A DNA stretch of 64,000 nucleotides from the NCBI GenBank assembly GCA_036186865.1, contig AP025057.1, positions 27,674,087 to 27,738,086 on the forward strand. The letters run 5' to 3'. Positions 1 through 10,825 of this stretch are shown here, piece by piece. This DNA comes from Eustoma russellianum. Taxonomy: Eukaryota; Streptophyta; Magnoliopsida; Gentianales; Gentianaceae. The notes under the pieces were generated by a model. That model was given only the letters and a program-made list of their open reading frames with translations. It had not been told where the DNA came from and did not search any database. Each line of letters begins with the position of its first letter. Positions within the stretch are counted from its first letter, which is position 1. The position numbers were made by a program, and so were the translations under genes.

Positions 1-75
1 TCAGCTTAAGGTCAATGTCAAAGCTCAGGACTCTATATGATATGACCTAGGTCTCCGAGGTAGATCTGAAGCCTA

Positions 76-87
76 GCTCTGATACCA
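76..87 (-). other. Primer binding site of gypsy element
   Basis: On the minus strand this reads TGGTATCAGAGC, the standard complement of the 3' end of plant initiator tRNA-Met. It lies two bases inside the LTR end, as expected for a 5' LTR. Confidence 0.85.
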
Positions 88-604
88 CCTGTAGCGCCCC
101 GGCCTGGATAGCGAACCTGAACCGGTGCACCCGTCGTAGCCTAGTGAGAGGACTACCAGACGTCATAACTCTCTCATACAAATCATCACTGCGTAAGAGA
201 ATTAAACGCGGAGACACGTGCAAATTAAAATCTAAATCAATCAAATCTATATTCCCAACAATATGAGTAAATAAATTGTTATGGACGCAGCCATCTAATC
301 CTCAAATTAATGAAAGAACGCTGGAATAACCAATAGCAGTCTAGGACATTTCTCAATATAAGCTCTATGCATCCCACTCAGCCCACTCACCATCGTCCTC
401 AATAAAGATCATGTCATATTCGGGCTCATCTGCAAAACAACGGGTAGAACCCTTAGCGAAAAACGCTAGCAAGTAACAAATAAGCAACTATTCACTTACT
501 ACCGGAATGAAACATATGATGCATGCCAATTCAAATCATGCTCTACACTGCTCAGTCACAAATGCTTATGCAATACTTTCCAAAACAGTGCAATGTATGT
601 CACA

Positions 605-835
605 ATGTCCAGTCATATAACTTTATACCCTGTAATGGGCCACAGCTTGTCTTCATACCCTGTGACACAACACAGCTAAACTTTATACCCTGTACTGTTC
701 CACAGCTTGTCTTTATACTCTGTGTCATATTACAGCTCACTTTATACCCTGTAGTGGTTACAACTTGTCTTTATACCCTGTAACACACCACAGCTCATTT
801 CACAAAACTTTATACCCTGTGCCAAAGCACAGCTC
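605..835. repeat. Minisatellite inside the gypsy LTR
   Basis: About seven imperfect units of roughly 30 bp share the core CTTTATACCCTGT followed by a variable stretch and CACAGCTT. Similar CTTTATACCC units recur in the second gypsy LTR near 58760-58920, so the array is an old feature of this LTR family. Confidence 0.8.
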
Positions 836-1250
836 TTGTCAAAACATAATGCAATGCAAGTGCCATGATGCAAAGATGCACATTCACAAGTCAATCAATC
901 ATTTGAGACTCATCTCGTTCACACATTCAAGCATATCACTTCTTGCAGGCCTACGTCACCTAAACATTCATACTAGAACACAAGGGATGACGAAGACACC
1001 CTCACATGCTCCATTCGAACCTTATCGAGCCTCAAACTTTCATCTTTAACCCCTTAGATCAATTACACTGAAGTCTAGTTCAAATACCTCACGAAGTCCT
1101 TACCGTTGATTCACCATCTTAGATCGTGTTTCCAAGACTTACACTAATCTCAATCAGGTCCTAAGAAGCCTCTAGGGTCACCCAATTGGTCCTCTGGCTT
1201 CCCTTTCTCTCTTCTATTCTTTCCACAAAACTGGTTGACATCATACCCTA

Positions 1251-1556
1251 CATCGATCGATCATAGTGACTTCATACCGTCACATCGATCAATCGATGTC
1301 CATTAGAATACTTTCTGCCTCACATCATACCCTACATCGATCGATCGAAGTGACTTCATACCCTCTCATCGATCGATCGATGTCTATCAGAATACTTTCT
1401 GCCTCACATCGTACCCTACATCGATCGATCGAAAAGACTTCATACCCTCACATCGATCGATCGATGTCCATCAGAATACTTTCTGCCTCACATCAGTCTC
1501 TCCTTCTCCCTACATCGATCGATCGATGTCACATTATACCCTACATCGATCGATGT
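1251..1556. repeat. Array of ATCGATCGATCGAT palindromes in the gypsy LTR
   Basis: Eight near-identical self-complementary blocks of the form CATCGATCGATCGATG occur near 1253, 1284, 1337, 1368, 1421, 1453, 1513 and 1545. Part of the array has a higher-order period of about 84 bp with the spacer ATCAGAATACTTTCTGCCTC. The function is unknown. Confidence 0.85.
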
Positions 1557-2390
1557 CTACGATTCCAGAAAAGAAACTCTGCGATTTCTGCAGAAACTGC
1601 AGAACGAAAACCCCAATCGATTCCAAACTTCATCACAATCATTCCAGGCCTAATCCCTGCTATAATGTAATGCTTAAAGTGCACATTGAACACTACACAC
1701 ATCCAAAACAAAGATTCAAGCCTAGAACTCAAAGATTTCAACCTACGAATCTAAAGATCCCACCTTTCACTCTCAAACCCTATCAAACAATAATATTGGA
1801 GCAAAAGGGATTCAAGGGGTAGGGATTTGCAGGAATCCATATAATCATCAACATCAACTAGATTTCCAACATATGATGGCCAAAACATCGAAACCATAAC
1901 ATGGAATTGCACATAATTCACAAAGATAGACAAGGTTAGAATACTGCATGGTGATCCAATTTTGATATCAAAAATAGGCCTTTTTCTTTACAAATCGCAG
2001 GAACTTATAAGAAAGTTACTTGCCTTTGATTACTGATATTCGGATTGGGAAACAAACGGAGTTTGGATCAACTCTTGGAGGTTCTCTCCTTCCCTGCTAC
2101 GGGGTCGGCTAGGGCTTGGAAGAGAGGAAGATCGACGCTTTCTGATAGAATGGGGAAAACTGACGCTTTGTTAGTTTTTGTTATGGGGAAGGGCAAAACT
2201 GGAATTTCTAATTCATATTCTATTATCTCATTTATCTTAAATGATTAAATTCTAATATTTAATTCTAAATTAAATACTAATTAATTCTAATATTTAATTC
2301 TTAATTCATTACCATTAATTGTCATTAATCTCATTCAATTTCCTTTTATTCTTTAATTACTCTACAGAGGGTGCGGGGCATAACATCTAT

Positions 2391-5300
2391 GAAGACATAT
2401 CGAGTTTGAACATAATAACTACTTAAATAAAGATGCTCAGAATGTAGTAGTTGAAACTTGAAGCTACAAGGACTACATACATAAGAGTGGGTTTTGGTAT
2501 ATTGGTTGTGGAACACTCATCCTAGAAGTAGTCTGTTTCCCTCAACATAGATTTGGAGTCAAACAAGGCCAATCATGGAATGACTTTGGTGTTAGCCAAA
2601 GAAAGCCTAAAAAGAGGAGATAACATGCAACAAAGGCAACATAAACACAATCAATGACAATGAAGGAAAAAGGAAATCAATAAGAATATCAACATAATGA
2701 AAGACAAGGAGCTCACCATAGCTATCATCTCCTATGAAATAACCTTTGTTGGTGACATAACGGAATAGATGGTAGACGTTATGCTTACCAAGTACATTGC
2801 AACCAATAGATATTTGTTTCTTGAATTTCAAGAGATAAAAAATGGTGAACAAATTTTATTTGAGAATACACAAGAAATCCAATTAGTTGGATAGTTGAAA
2901 GTGCTTTTGAAGTTAAATTTTGGCTATAAGACTGGAGTTGGCAATGTATTTTGTTCCTAATATATATAGGAAGTTGGCTTCCGATTCTCTGCAAAACAAG
3001 GTAATATTCTCTACTTTTGTTGTATGTATGTGACTTTTTGCCTCTTAATAGGTTTGCAGCTAGTTTTTGAATGTGATTGATCATGTATCTTATGCTCTGT
3101 AAGACAAGGTCATAATAATGCTAGTACTATTAAGAAAATAAAGAAGATGAATACCCTCACCATTAAAAAGATTAAAATCACATAATACATGTTTTTTCTT
3201 AATGTTTTAAGGAAAATATATGCATGCATTTAAATGTCTTTAAATATATGGCATGATTTGGCTTGATGTATCAATAAAGACTTTACATTGAAACCATGTT
3301 ATGAAGTTTTTAGATGACTTTATCATTTGAATTTGAAGTTCATGTTAAGAAGAAATTTGCGCACATGATCAAATATGAAGCATGCTAGCTGTATTTAACA
3401 TTGAAAGCATTTTATGCTTAACCCGAAAATGTAAGAGATGGAGATTTGAGAGTTTTCTTTCATCTTTTGATAATAGAGATTCTTGTTGAAAATAAAACAG
3501 GTAAGACAAGTTATTTTGTGATTTAATGATGGTACATGTGTGCACAGAAAGAGTTCTTATCTCAGGTGTTTGATGAACATGTTAAAATGCTAAAAGTAGT
3601 TTTTTGAGATGGATTCTTAGGTTTGGATGTTAGCATTTAAATGAGCTTTATGAATTATATACAAGTGTAATTCAAAAAAATATGTAAACTTGTATATGAT
3701 ATGTTGTATGCTCATACGCCTCTATACAATAGTAGAAATATATAAGTCAACAGTTTTTGTATGAAGATTGATGATGTCTATTTCATTATAATGATAAATA
3801 TGTTTTAAAAATTGTAATACTTACATACAATGTATTATGTAAATGAGTAAATAAGTTTAGTGCTTATATTCTTAAAAATAGATACCAAATGACAAAAGTT
3901 ATTTGTCTAAAGATGAACAATAAACTAAATGTAAGATTGATGACGAAATATGATTTTGCCGAGTCTATGGTATGATTGAAAGATCAAAAGGTTGTTTCTT
4001 ATGAATATTTTATCATAAAAAAGTTGTTGAAGTTTACACCGAAGTGACAGAGAGAATCAAGTCTATGTTCATTGTAGAAAGCTTTTAAAGTTGAATAATA
4101 TCGTAGTTTGTTGTTGATTGCATCAAGCCTAAATGAAAGTTATATATTGATATTATTCATAAAATGAATGTTGAATCTACCGTAACGAATGAGGTTTTGT
4201 GATTAATGTTCACTTGAAATTATGAAACAATGTGGAGGTTTAGCCCTTCATGCTTGTATGAAAGTAAAAGTTATTTTTAGCATGCGAAGTTGAACATGTG
4301 CATGACTTGCATATGTTGTATAATTTTAAAGAAGTTTAGAAGTTGAAGTAGAAAATTAGATTAAGATGAAAATAGTTGTTAGCTTGTTGTTCTAAGGTTG
4401 AAGGTTTTGTTGTTTGAGCTTATGAGTATGATATATTTTGTCGATGTATATGAAATAAATTTCTTTTTTGCTTGCTGATAAAAATAGTCTATCATAACGA
4501 TGTTTACGATCAATGATGATTACACTTCTTGGATGAGTTGGTTCATTGAAACATTTTGTTGTATTTGATTTTGATGGTTTGTTAATAAAAACAAACTCAA
4601 TGTTTCCAAGCTTGTTTATCGTTATTCTTTATGGACTAATAAGATATTTGTTAAGTGATTCATTAACATGAATAATGAAAGATAACTATTTGAGAAAGTG
4701 CTAGCACTTGATAATTGATACAAAGTGTGAATGCTTATGAGCTTCTTTGGAGTAAATCATAGACAATGTGAAGTCTATGAGAGTGGCCTGGTAGTGTGAG
4801 GTCTATAAGAGTGGCCCGACAAGGACTAAGTGTAAGTTGTTCTTGTGACGTCTAGGGGAATGAGATTATTCAATTTGATGTGATATCTCTATGATGTCAA
4901 TACAATATATTATTAGTAGAGATCCTACGAACGAGGTTCAATGTGGTTAAAACAAGCTATACAAGAGTTCTAATCAGTGCTATCAAACTTGTCTCTCCCT
5001 ATAGTGTTGATGTAAGATGGTGCATGCTGCAAGTTTATGAGGGTAAGTTTTTAAGAATCTTTGAATGAATTTCACCTATATAAGTGTGGAGGTGGTGCCG
5101 CTTTCTATGAGAGTTTGGACTAACTTATTAGAGCGCTTATGAAAACATGAGACTAGGTGCATGGCCGAATCCACCAGATCGCGAACTTATATAAAGTAGA
5201 CAACGACATGTCTTTTCGATGTACATAATTCAAGACGTCTATGTCAGCTTATTTATATTTATATATTTCTTTTTATACTAAATGCCGATTCAAGATACGA

Positions 5301-6687
5301 GTCATCATCTATTATATGTATTGTCTTTGTTTAATACCATAGATGTTAGTTTATAATTGTTTATGGATGTCCTTATATAAATGTGGGATCATGTGGGAAT
5401 TGTTGAAAAAAGCACACAAAAGTGTTTTAGAAAGAGCTCCAAATTATATAAAAATATGAATGTTGATTTGAGAATGAAGTGAAACTTGGATTAGATAAGT
5501 GAGATGATACTCTGAATTCTGAGGTGACGAACATTCAGTGAGTGGGACCGAAAGTTCAGTAATGAATTTTTATTGCGGTATCTAAGTTTAGTCCAACTTT
5601 GAAGTTTCTGTCTTATTGCCAAATGTTTCATTGAACGGTTGGTAAAGCCGTTTACTGAACGTCCAGTCCAGAGTTCGGTGAAGAATTTGAGTTGTAACAT
5701 TCAAATATTTTGAATCCAGCGTTCGATAAAATTGATCGAATATTCGATGATTTTAGACAGCAGAATTTACTGATGTCTTTTGATGAATGATGCAAGTTTT
5801 GCAACTTGGGACACTTCATTTAAATCGGAACGGTCATAAACTAATTTTAGAAGTTGAACTCTGCATAGAGATGTCAAATTAACTTCTTTCTTGTGAAATG
5901 AAGTCTATGAGCAGAAGGGTCCAAAGATTTTGACAAATTTACTTTGAGATACTTGAGATATAGTTTTGAAAGAATTTGAAATGAACCTTGAAAAACCTTT
6001 TAAATTCTTTTATAAAAACATGCAAAATTTGGTCCATGTCTTTTCTCTCTTCTTCTGGTATTAAACAATTTAAATAGACAAGTTTATTATTTTTCTCGTA
6101 GATCAAACGAAAAGAAAAAGATGTTATATCCGCTGAGACATTTGCCGCGTAGTCTACATTGGTTAATGGTGGAGACAAAATTGCTTTAAGGGCAGTAACA
6201 TTTGTTATGTCTTAGCTATTTTCTTGTCTTTTCTAATCTAATTTTATATACTTCAACTTAATTTTGTTGGTTGTATCGATGATTTACCATCTTCCATGAC
6301 TAAATTTCTAACACTTTTCCCCCTCAATTGAAAAAACACACCAGTGTGTTCCGTTTGTTTCTTCATTCTTTTTTTTTTTGCTTTTTGTATTTTCATTATG
6401 ATGATGTAAGACAATATTTTTTTTATTTTTTGACTTATCAATATAAATAACATAAAATATTCAATATAGTACTAAATTTTTGTAACCCGGTCTTTAATAT
6501 GAAAGAATCGGTTTTTAATATTCATACATAGATACATCCTTGTGTATATCCACACATCGATACATAAATACATCCCTGAGTATATCCACACCACAACAAC
6601 AGCAACAAAAACCATAATCAGTATATCTCAATGACATTAAACCTGAGTATATCCATACATAAATACATAAATATATATAGACACAAA

Positions 6688-6689
<2 letters not shown>
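2391..6689. other. AT-rich intergenic DNA, nothing recognised
   Basis: About 4.3 kb of AT-rich sequence. Only short open frames occur on either strand and none resembles a known domain. There is no clear LTR pair, tRNA or gene. It may contain eroded retrotransposon remnants, but I cannot support a specific call. Confidence 0.6.

Positions 6690-6730
<41 letters not shown>
6690..6730. repeat. TA microsatellite at the edge of the viral block
   Basis: About 20 TA dinucleotides directly abut the first viral-like base at 6731. Insertion of endogenous pararetroviruses into or next to TA repeats has been described for florendoviruses, so this may be the integration site. Confidence 0.85.
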
Positions 6731-6734
<4 letters not shown>

Positions 6735-6957
6735 CTTTATTATACTGAGGAAATTCATTCTATTTGGGAAAGGTTACTATTAAGTCAGGCTGAGTTTATT
6801 ATAATCTCTCGAAATTACGGGAGCCCGTTTTAGCCGAATGGATAAAGGCGTGTTAAGGGCGAGACTGCGTACTGAGAATTATAATAAGATTCATAGCCAG
6901 ATTTAATAGTAACCTTTCCCAAATAGAATGAATTTCCTCAGTATAATAAAGATTTTT
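6731..6957. repeat. Inverted viral leader fragments forming a 53-bp hairpin
   Basis: A plus-sense leader piece (6731-6907) is joined to the minus-sense leader end of copy A. The arms 6731-6783 and 6903-6955 are perfect reverse complements with a loop of about 119 bases. The join shares TTAAT with both parent sequences, consistent with microhomology-mediated joining. The minus-sense leader of copy A is cut here and lacks its part next to the primer site. Confidence 0.85.
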
Positions 6958-7241
6958 TTTTACCGATCAATCATCCATCACAAAGTTGACAAATCCAGAC
7001 ATCCCGGAAGGGATTAAGGGTATAAACCCCCTGGCACACTTATGATGTTCATGATCGTCATATCTTACCATATCAAATAAATTAGATATACAGCATAGTT
7101 CAACACAGAGATGCTTAGCCTTCCATTAGGCTAAGAAGATTAAGAACAAAATAAAAGTAAGAAGAAAGAGAGATTACCTCAAAAATGAAAAACTGGAAGA
7201 CTGCAAGCTATTAACAGCTATATGCGAACAAACTTGGAGAT

Positions 7242-7323
7242 TTTTATTACAAAAGAAAGTGTTTACAAGAGAGTGTTTTTCCCAAAGCTTGCCCTATGTA
7301 ATGAGGAATGGCTTCCTTATATA
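7242..7323 (-). promoter_or_regulatory. Copy A 35S-like promoter and polyadenylation signal
   Basis: On the minus strand a TATATAA box (7317-7323) is followed about 70 bases later by AATAAA (7242-7247). The same close pairing occurs in copies B, C and E. In caulimovirids the signal is bypassed at the 5' end and used at the 3' end. This promoter points towards the left host flank, so it has no viral gene downstream. Its poly(A) signal could end transcripts begun at the copy B promoter. Confidence 0.7.
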
Positions 7324-7505
7324 GACAACCTTCCGGATTTGAAATGCTAGTCTAAACTAAATTACAAATGAAATTTACATAAATTCACATGAAATTTAAA
7401 TTTACAATAATGGCCAGTATAATGCCAAAACCCAAGGAATCTTCCTTTTGCATAAGTCTTCATGGTGGACCAATATGTCTGCCATGTTGTCTCTTTAATT
7501 CAGAT

Positions 7506-8877
7506 CTAGCCGATTTCTCTGTTAATTTGTTGATGAATATTATCAATCATCCTCTGAACTTGTTCTTCATCCAGATCATATAAATCTTGAGATTCTCCAG
7601 CTAATATGTCCTTTCCAGTCATAGATATATCTGAGCTGGAATCATTCATTTCATCTTTTTGAAGATTTCGTATAAGATCTTTCTTAATTTCTTCAAAATA
7701 TGAAGATATCATCTCTTCTTTTGATAAGACTCCTTTAACCATCTTCATTTTTTGCATTATTTGCTGAAAAGGGCTCATATGATCTCTGTACTCCTCCATT
7801 TGAGCATTATATTTAATCAAAACTTCTTGGATATGATCAAGTGTTTGTTGTCCTTCAACAACTCCTTCTTCATTCTTCTGGGTCATTTTCTTCCAGAATT
7901 TGGTATAAAAAATTCTTTTTAGTGCTGGAATATTCTGTGGAGTATAACCCACTCTGACTTCCCATTTCCAAATCCATGGAATTCCAAATTCCATAAAGAA
8001 ATGCAAAGTATTCATGCCTGTTATTAAACTTTTATTGTTCTGAGCTTCTATAAGAGCTGGCGAAACTTCAATCCATTGAGCATATAAACTCTTGTATGGT
8101 TCTGGTAAATATTAATTGATGGACCATATGATGCCCACCATTGATATAACCAATTTGGAATTTCTTGTTTATAAACTTCAGGACATATCCTGAAAAACCA
8201 AGAATGTTTCTTCTTTGGGTTTTCATATAAGAAAGCCCTGTGAAATGCGTCAACATAATCCCAGTAATTATATTTAACTGGAATGTTTGTTTCAGGATAT
8301 ATAAACTCCTTTTCTTTTAGAGTAGATATTCCCCAAGATTCAGCAGTTATTACTTGCTTGACTATTACTTTACTAAAATTATACACAGTAGCATTTTCTG
8401 TTGTAAAATGGGTAATTTCACAAGATTCTGTGACTTTGAGTATAGGCTCATAATAATTTCTGTTTTTATAAGAAGGTGCAGTGTATGACACTGTATCCAA
8501 ATACCTTTGTAATATAATCCAGGGCTGATCCTTCCATTTAAGATCTTTTTGCTCCAAAAGTAATATACTTTCAGTATATGAACTTTGATCATAGACCTCA
8601 TCAATTTCTTCAGTTACCATTGTAACATAGGAAGGCCTATTATCTTCCTTTTTCTGAGAAGCTTTATAAGCTAAAAATTCTTTGTATAATTTTTCATCAT
8701 CTTTTTGAGTATTACTCGAAGATGAAGATGCAATATTTGCAGAAACCAGTTTTGTTGACCAATTTGGCCAAGTAATTCACCACCTCTTTCTTCTCTATTA
8801 GAGTAGGTTCCTCGTCCCCTCCTATTAGAGGGACTTCCTCTGCCCCATTGGGACATTCCTGCAAAAATATCATTCAT
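7506..8877 (-). pseudogene. Viral ORF4, copy A, frameshifted
   Basis: This is the copy A version of the last viral gene, described under copy B. Compared with B and C it lacks one base near 8750, just after the RGG-rich start, and another near 8109 in the middle of the conserved domain. The frame is therefore broken into three pieces. The C-terminal piece (7506-8015) remains open. The start overlaps the Pol stop as in the other copies. It is non-functional as written. Confidence 0.85.
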
Positions 8878-10825
8878 TAATATATTCTCTAGTAAGGAAA
8901 TCAGGAAGACTATTATCTGTTCCTTTTTTGTATTGAATTTCAAAGTCAAATGGCGCCATATGAGCTTGCCATCTTGCAAACATCTGCTTGGATATATCAT
9001 GCTTGAAATCTTTATTAAACATATATTTTGCAGCTTGACAATCAGTTCTTATAATAAACTTTTGATTATATAAATCATCTTGAAATTTAAGAATACATTT
9101 AACAATAGCAAGAATTTCTTTTGCTATAGTAGCATAATTCTTTTGACTATTATTCCATTTTCCCGAATGAAACCTAATCAAATATTCTTGATTATCTATT
9201 GGTGAAACTTGTTTTAATATACCTCCATATCCTATATCTGAGGCATCTGTTTCTATAATCTTTTCCCAATTTGGGTTTGCTAACATTAAGCAAGGCAAAT
9301 GAGTTACCTTTTGTTTAATTACCTGGACTGCTTTAGTATGATCTTCAATCCATGGTTTAACATTTTTCTTCAACCTGTCATATAAGATTGCAGTATCTTC
9401 TGCCAAATTCTTATAATAAGGAGAAATATAATTTAAACTTCCCAGAAATCTCTGTAATTGGGTTTTATCTAGAATAGTATCTGGAAATTTAGAAGCAAAT
9501 TCAATACTTCTATTAATTGGAATAATTTTTCCTTTTTCTATATTATGACCTAAAAATCTGATTTTTGTTTGAAATAATAACATTTTTGGTCTAGAAATAA
9601 CTAAACCATTTTGAATAATTATTTTCTTGAAAATATTCAAGTGTTTAAAATGTGTTTCAATGGTTTTTGAAAATACAAGAATATCATCTATATATACAAT
9701 AATAAAATCACTATATGGAATGAAAATATCATTCATAATATTCTGGAATTCAGAAGGTGCATTTTTTAATCCAAAAGGCATTACATTCCATTCATAATGT
9801 CCTATTGGTACTGTAAATGCAGTTTTGTATCTATCAGATTCATTTATTTGAATCTGCCAATATCCTGATTTTAAATCAAATTTAGAAAATATTAATGCCT
9901 CATTTAACCTATCCAATAAATCTTTTTTATTAGGTATAGGATACCTAATCCATTTCAATACCTTATTCAAAGGTTTATAATTTATTACTAATCTAGGGAC
10001 TCCACGTTCCTGTTCAGAATGTTTATTAACATAAAATGCAGTACATGACCAAGGGGATTTAGATGGCTTAATCAATTTCTTTTCTATTAAAGAAGATATT
10101 TCTTTTTTATATAATTTTAGATATTCAGAATTCATTTGACAAGGTCTAGCCTTTGTCGGAATTCTTCTGTCATCAAAATCTTCTTCATATGGAAGAGATA
10201 CTATATGTTTCTTTCTATCCCAGAAAGCATTAGGATGGTCATTACATATTTGCAATGAAAACTCATTCTGTATTATTTTAATCTTATCCTGTAATTTAGG
10301 ATTTTGTAATTTTTCTTCTATAGTTAATATTGTAATTTCTTGTTGTAAGAAATTAATTTGATTTTCTTTTGCTTTTACAGATTCTGTAAAATTATTTATA
10401 AATCTAGTTAAAGGTTCTGTTATGAATTGAAAAGTAATTTCTTTTCCTTTGAAATTTCCTATAAACCCTTTTTTATCAATATTTTTGATAGGAAATAATT
10501 TTTGTAAGAATGGTGTTCCAAGTATCACTTGGTTAGTAATATTCTTTACTAATAAAAAACTAACAGGAATACATACATAATCTTTACAAATGTAAGCCTG
10601 TGGAAGCTTATAATTTATTTGCATTTTCTGCCCATTCGCAGAACTTAATGAATGAGTAGTTTTTTGAAAATACCTAGTAGGTATTAATCCTTCTTGAATA
10701 CAATTGAGATCTGCACCACTATCAACTAGTGCTACCAATTCTTTACAAAATTTATCATCAATTAACAAATTAATCTTCACATACCATTTCTGTGAAGTAA
10801 CAATTTCTAATATAGATAAATATTT
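8870..10825 (-). CDS. Viral Pol: protease, reverse transcriptase, RNase H (copy A)
   Basis: An open frame of about 650 codons runs from the codon after the CP amber stop to TGA. In order it has an aspartic protease with V-D-S-G-A-D about 30 residues in, a reverse transcriptase with FDLKSGYWQI, the MPFGLKNAP block and the catalytic YIDDILVFS box, and an RNase H with ETDASDIGYGG and IIRTDCQAAK. There is no integrase, as expected for a pararetrovirus. The first AUG comes after the protease motif, so independent initiation would lose the protease active site. Expression as a continuation of CP is more likely. The frame is intact. Transcription would come from the copy B promoter upstream. Confidence 0.9.
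   Translation of the reverse strand, partial: KYLSILEIVTSQKWYVKINLLIDDKFCKELVALVDSGADLNCIQEGLIPTRYFQKTTHSLSSANGQKMQINYKLPQAYICKDYVCIPVSFLLVKNITNQVILGTPFLQKLFPIKNIDKKGFIGNFKGKEITFQFITEPLTRFINNFTESVKAKENQINFLQQEITILTIEEKLQNPKLQDKIKIIQNEFSLQICNDHPNAFWDRKKHIVSLPYEEDFDDRRIPTKARPCQMNSEYLKLYKKEISSLIEKKLIKPSKSPWSCTAFYVNKHSEQERGVPRLVINYKPLNKVLKWIRYPIPNKKDLLDRLNEALIFSKFDLKSGYWQIQINESDRYKTAFTVPIGHYEWNVMPFGLKNAPSEFQNIMNDIFIPYSDFIIVYIDDILVFSKTIETHFKHLNIFKKIIIQNGLVISRPKMLLFQTKIRFLGHNIEKGKIIPINRSIEFASKFPDTILDKTQLQRFLGSLNYISPYYKNLAEDTAILYDRLKKNVKPWIEDHTKAVQVIKQKVTHLPCLMLANPNWEKIIETDASDIGYGGILKQVSPIDNQEYLIRFHSGKWNNSQKNYATIAKEILAIVKCILKFQDDLYNQKFIIRTDCQAAKYMFNKDFKHDISKQMFARWQAHMAPFDFEIQYKKGTDNSLPDFLTREYINE

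Larger units (their letters stand above)
1..2390 (-). mobile_element. Ty3/gypsy LTR retrotransposon, 5' end (LTR plus primer site)
   Basis: A long terminal repeat spans 90-2385. Read on the minus strand it starts TGTTATGCCCC and ends GGGCGCTACA, so it has the TG...CA ends of an LTR. It is followed at once (76-87) by a primer binding site complementary to initiator tRNA-Met. The coding part lies beyond the left edge. The flank at 2386-2390 (TCTAT) would be one half of the target duplication; the other half is outside the window. The LTR is about 2.3 kb, in the range of large plant chromovirus LTRs, and resembles in layout the LTR at 58113-60497. No coding sequence of this element is visible. 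Confidence 0.8.

Noticed and set aside
1251..1556. CRISPR-like array
   Set aside because: Regular repeats are short palindromes with repeated, not unique, spacers, in a plant retrotransposon LTR.
2045..2248. 67-codon frame in the left LTR
   Set aside because: Lies inside an LTR, no homology, AT-rich end; not a gene.
6810..6900. tRNA-like element in the viral leader (TAGCCGAATGG resembles an A box)
   Set aside because: No convincing B box or cloverleaf could be drawn, and the segment recurs only as part of the viral leader.
10780..10782. Independent Pol start at GTG
   Set aside because: Plant cytoplasmic translation seldom starts at GTG. The frame is open back to the CP stop, so continuation from CP is the better explanation.
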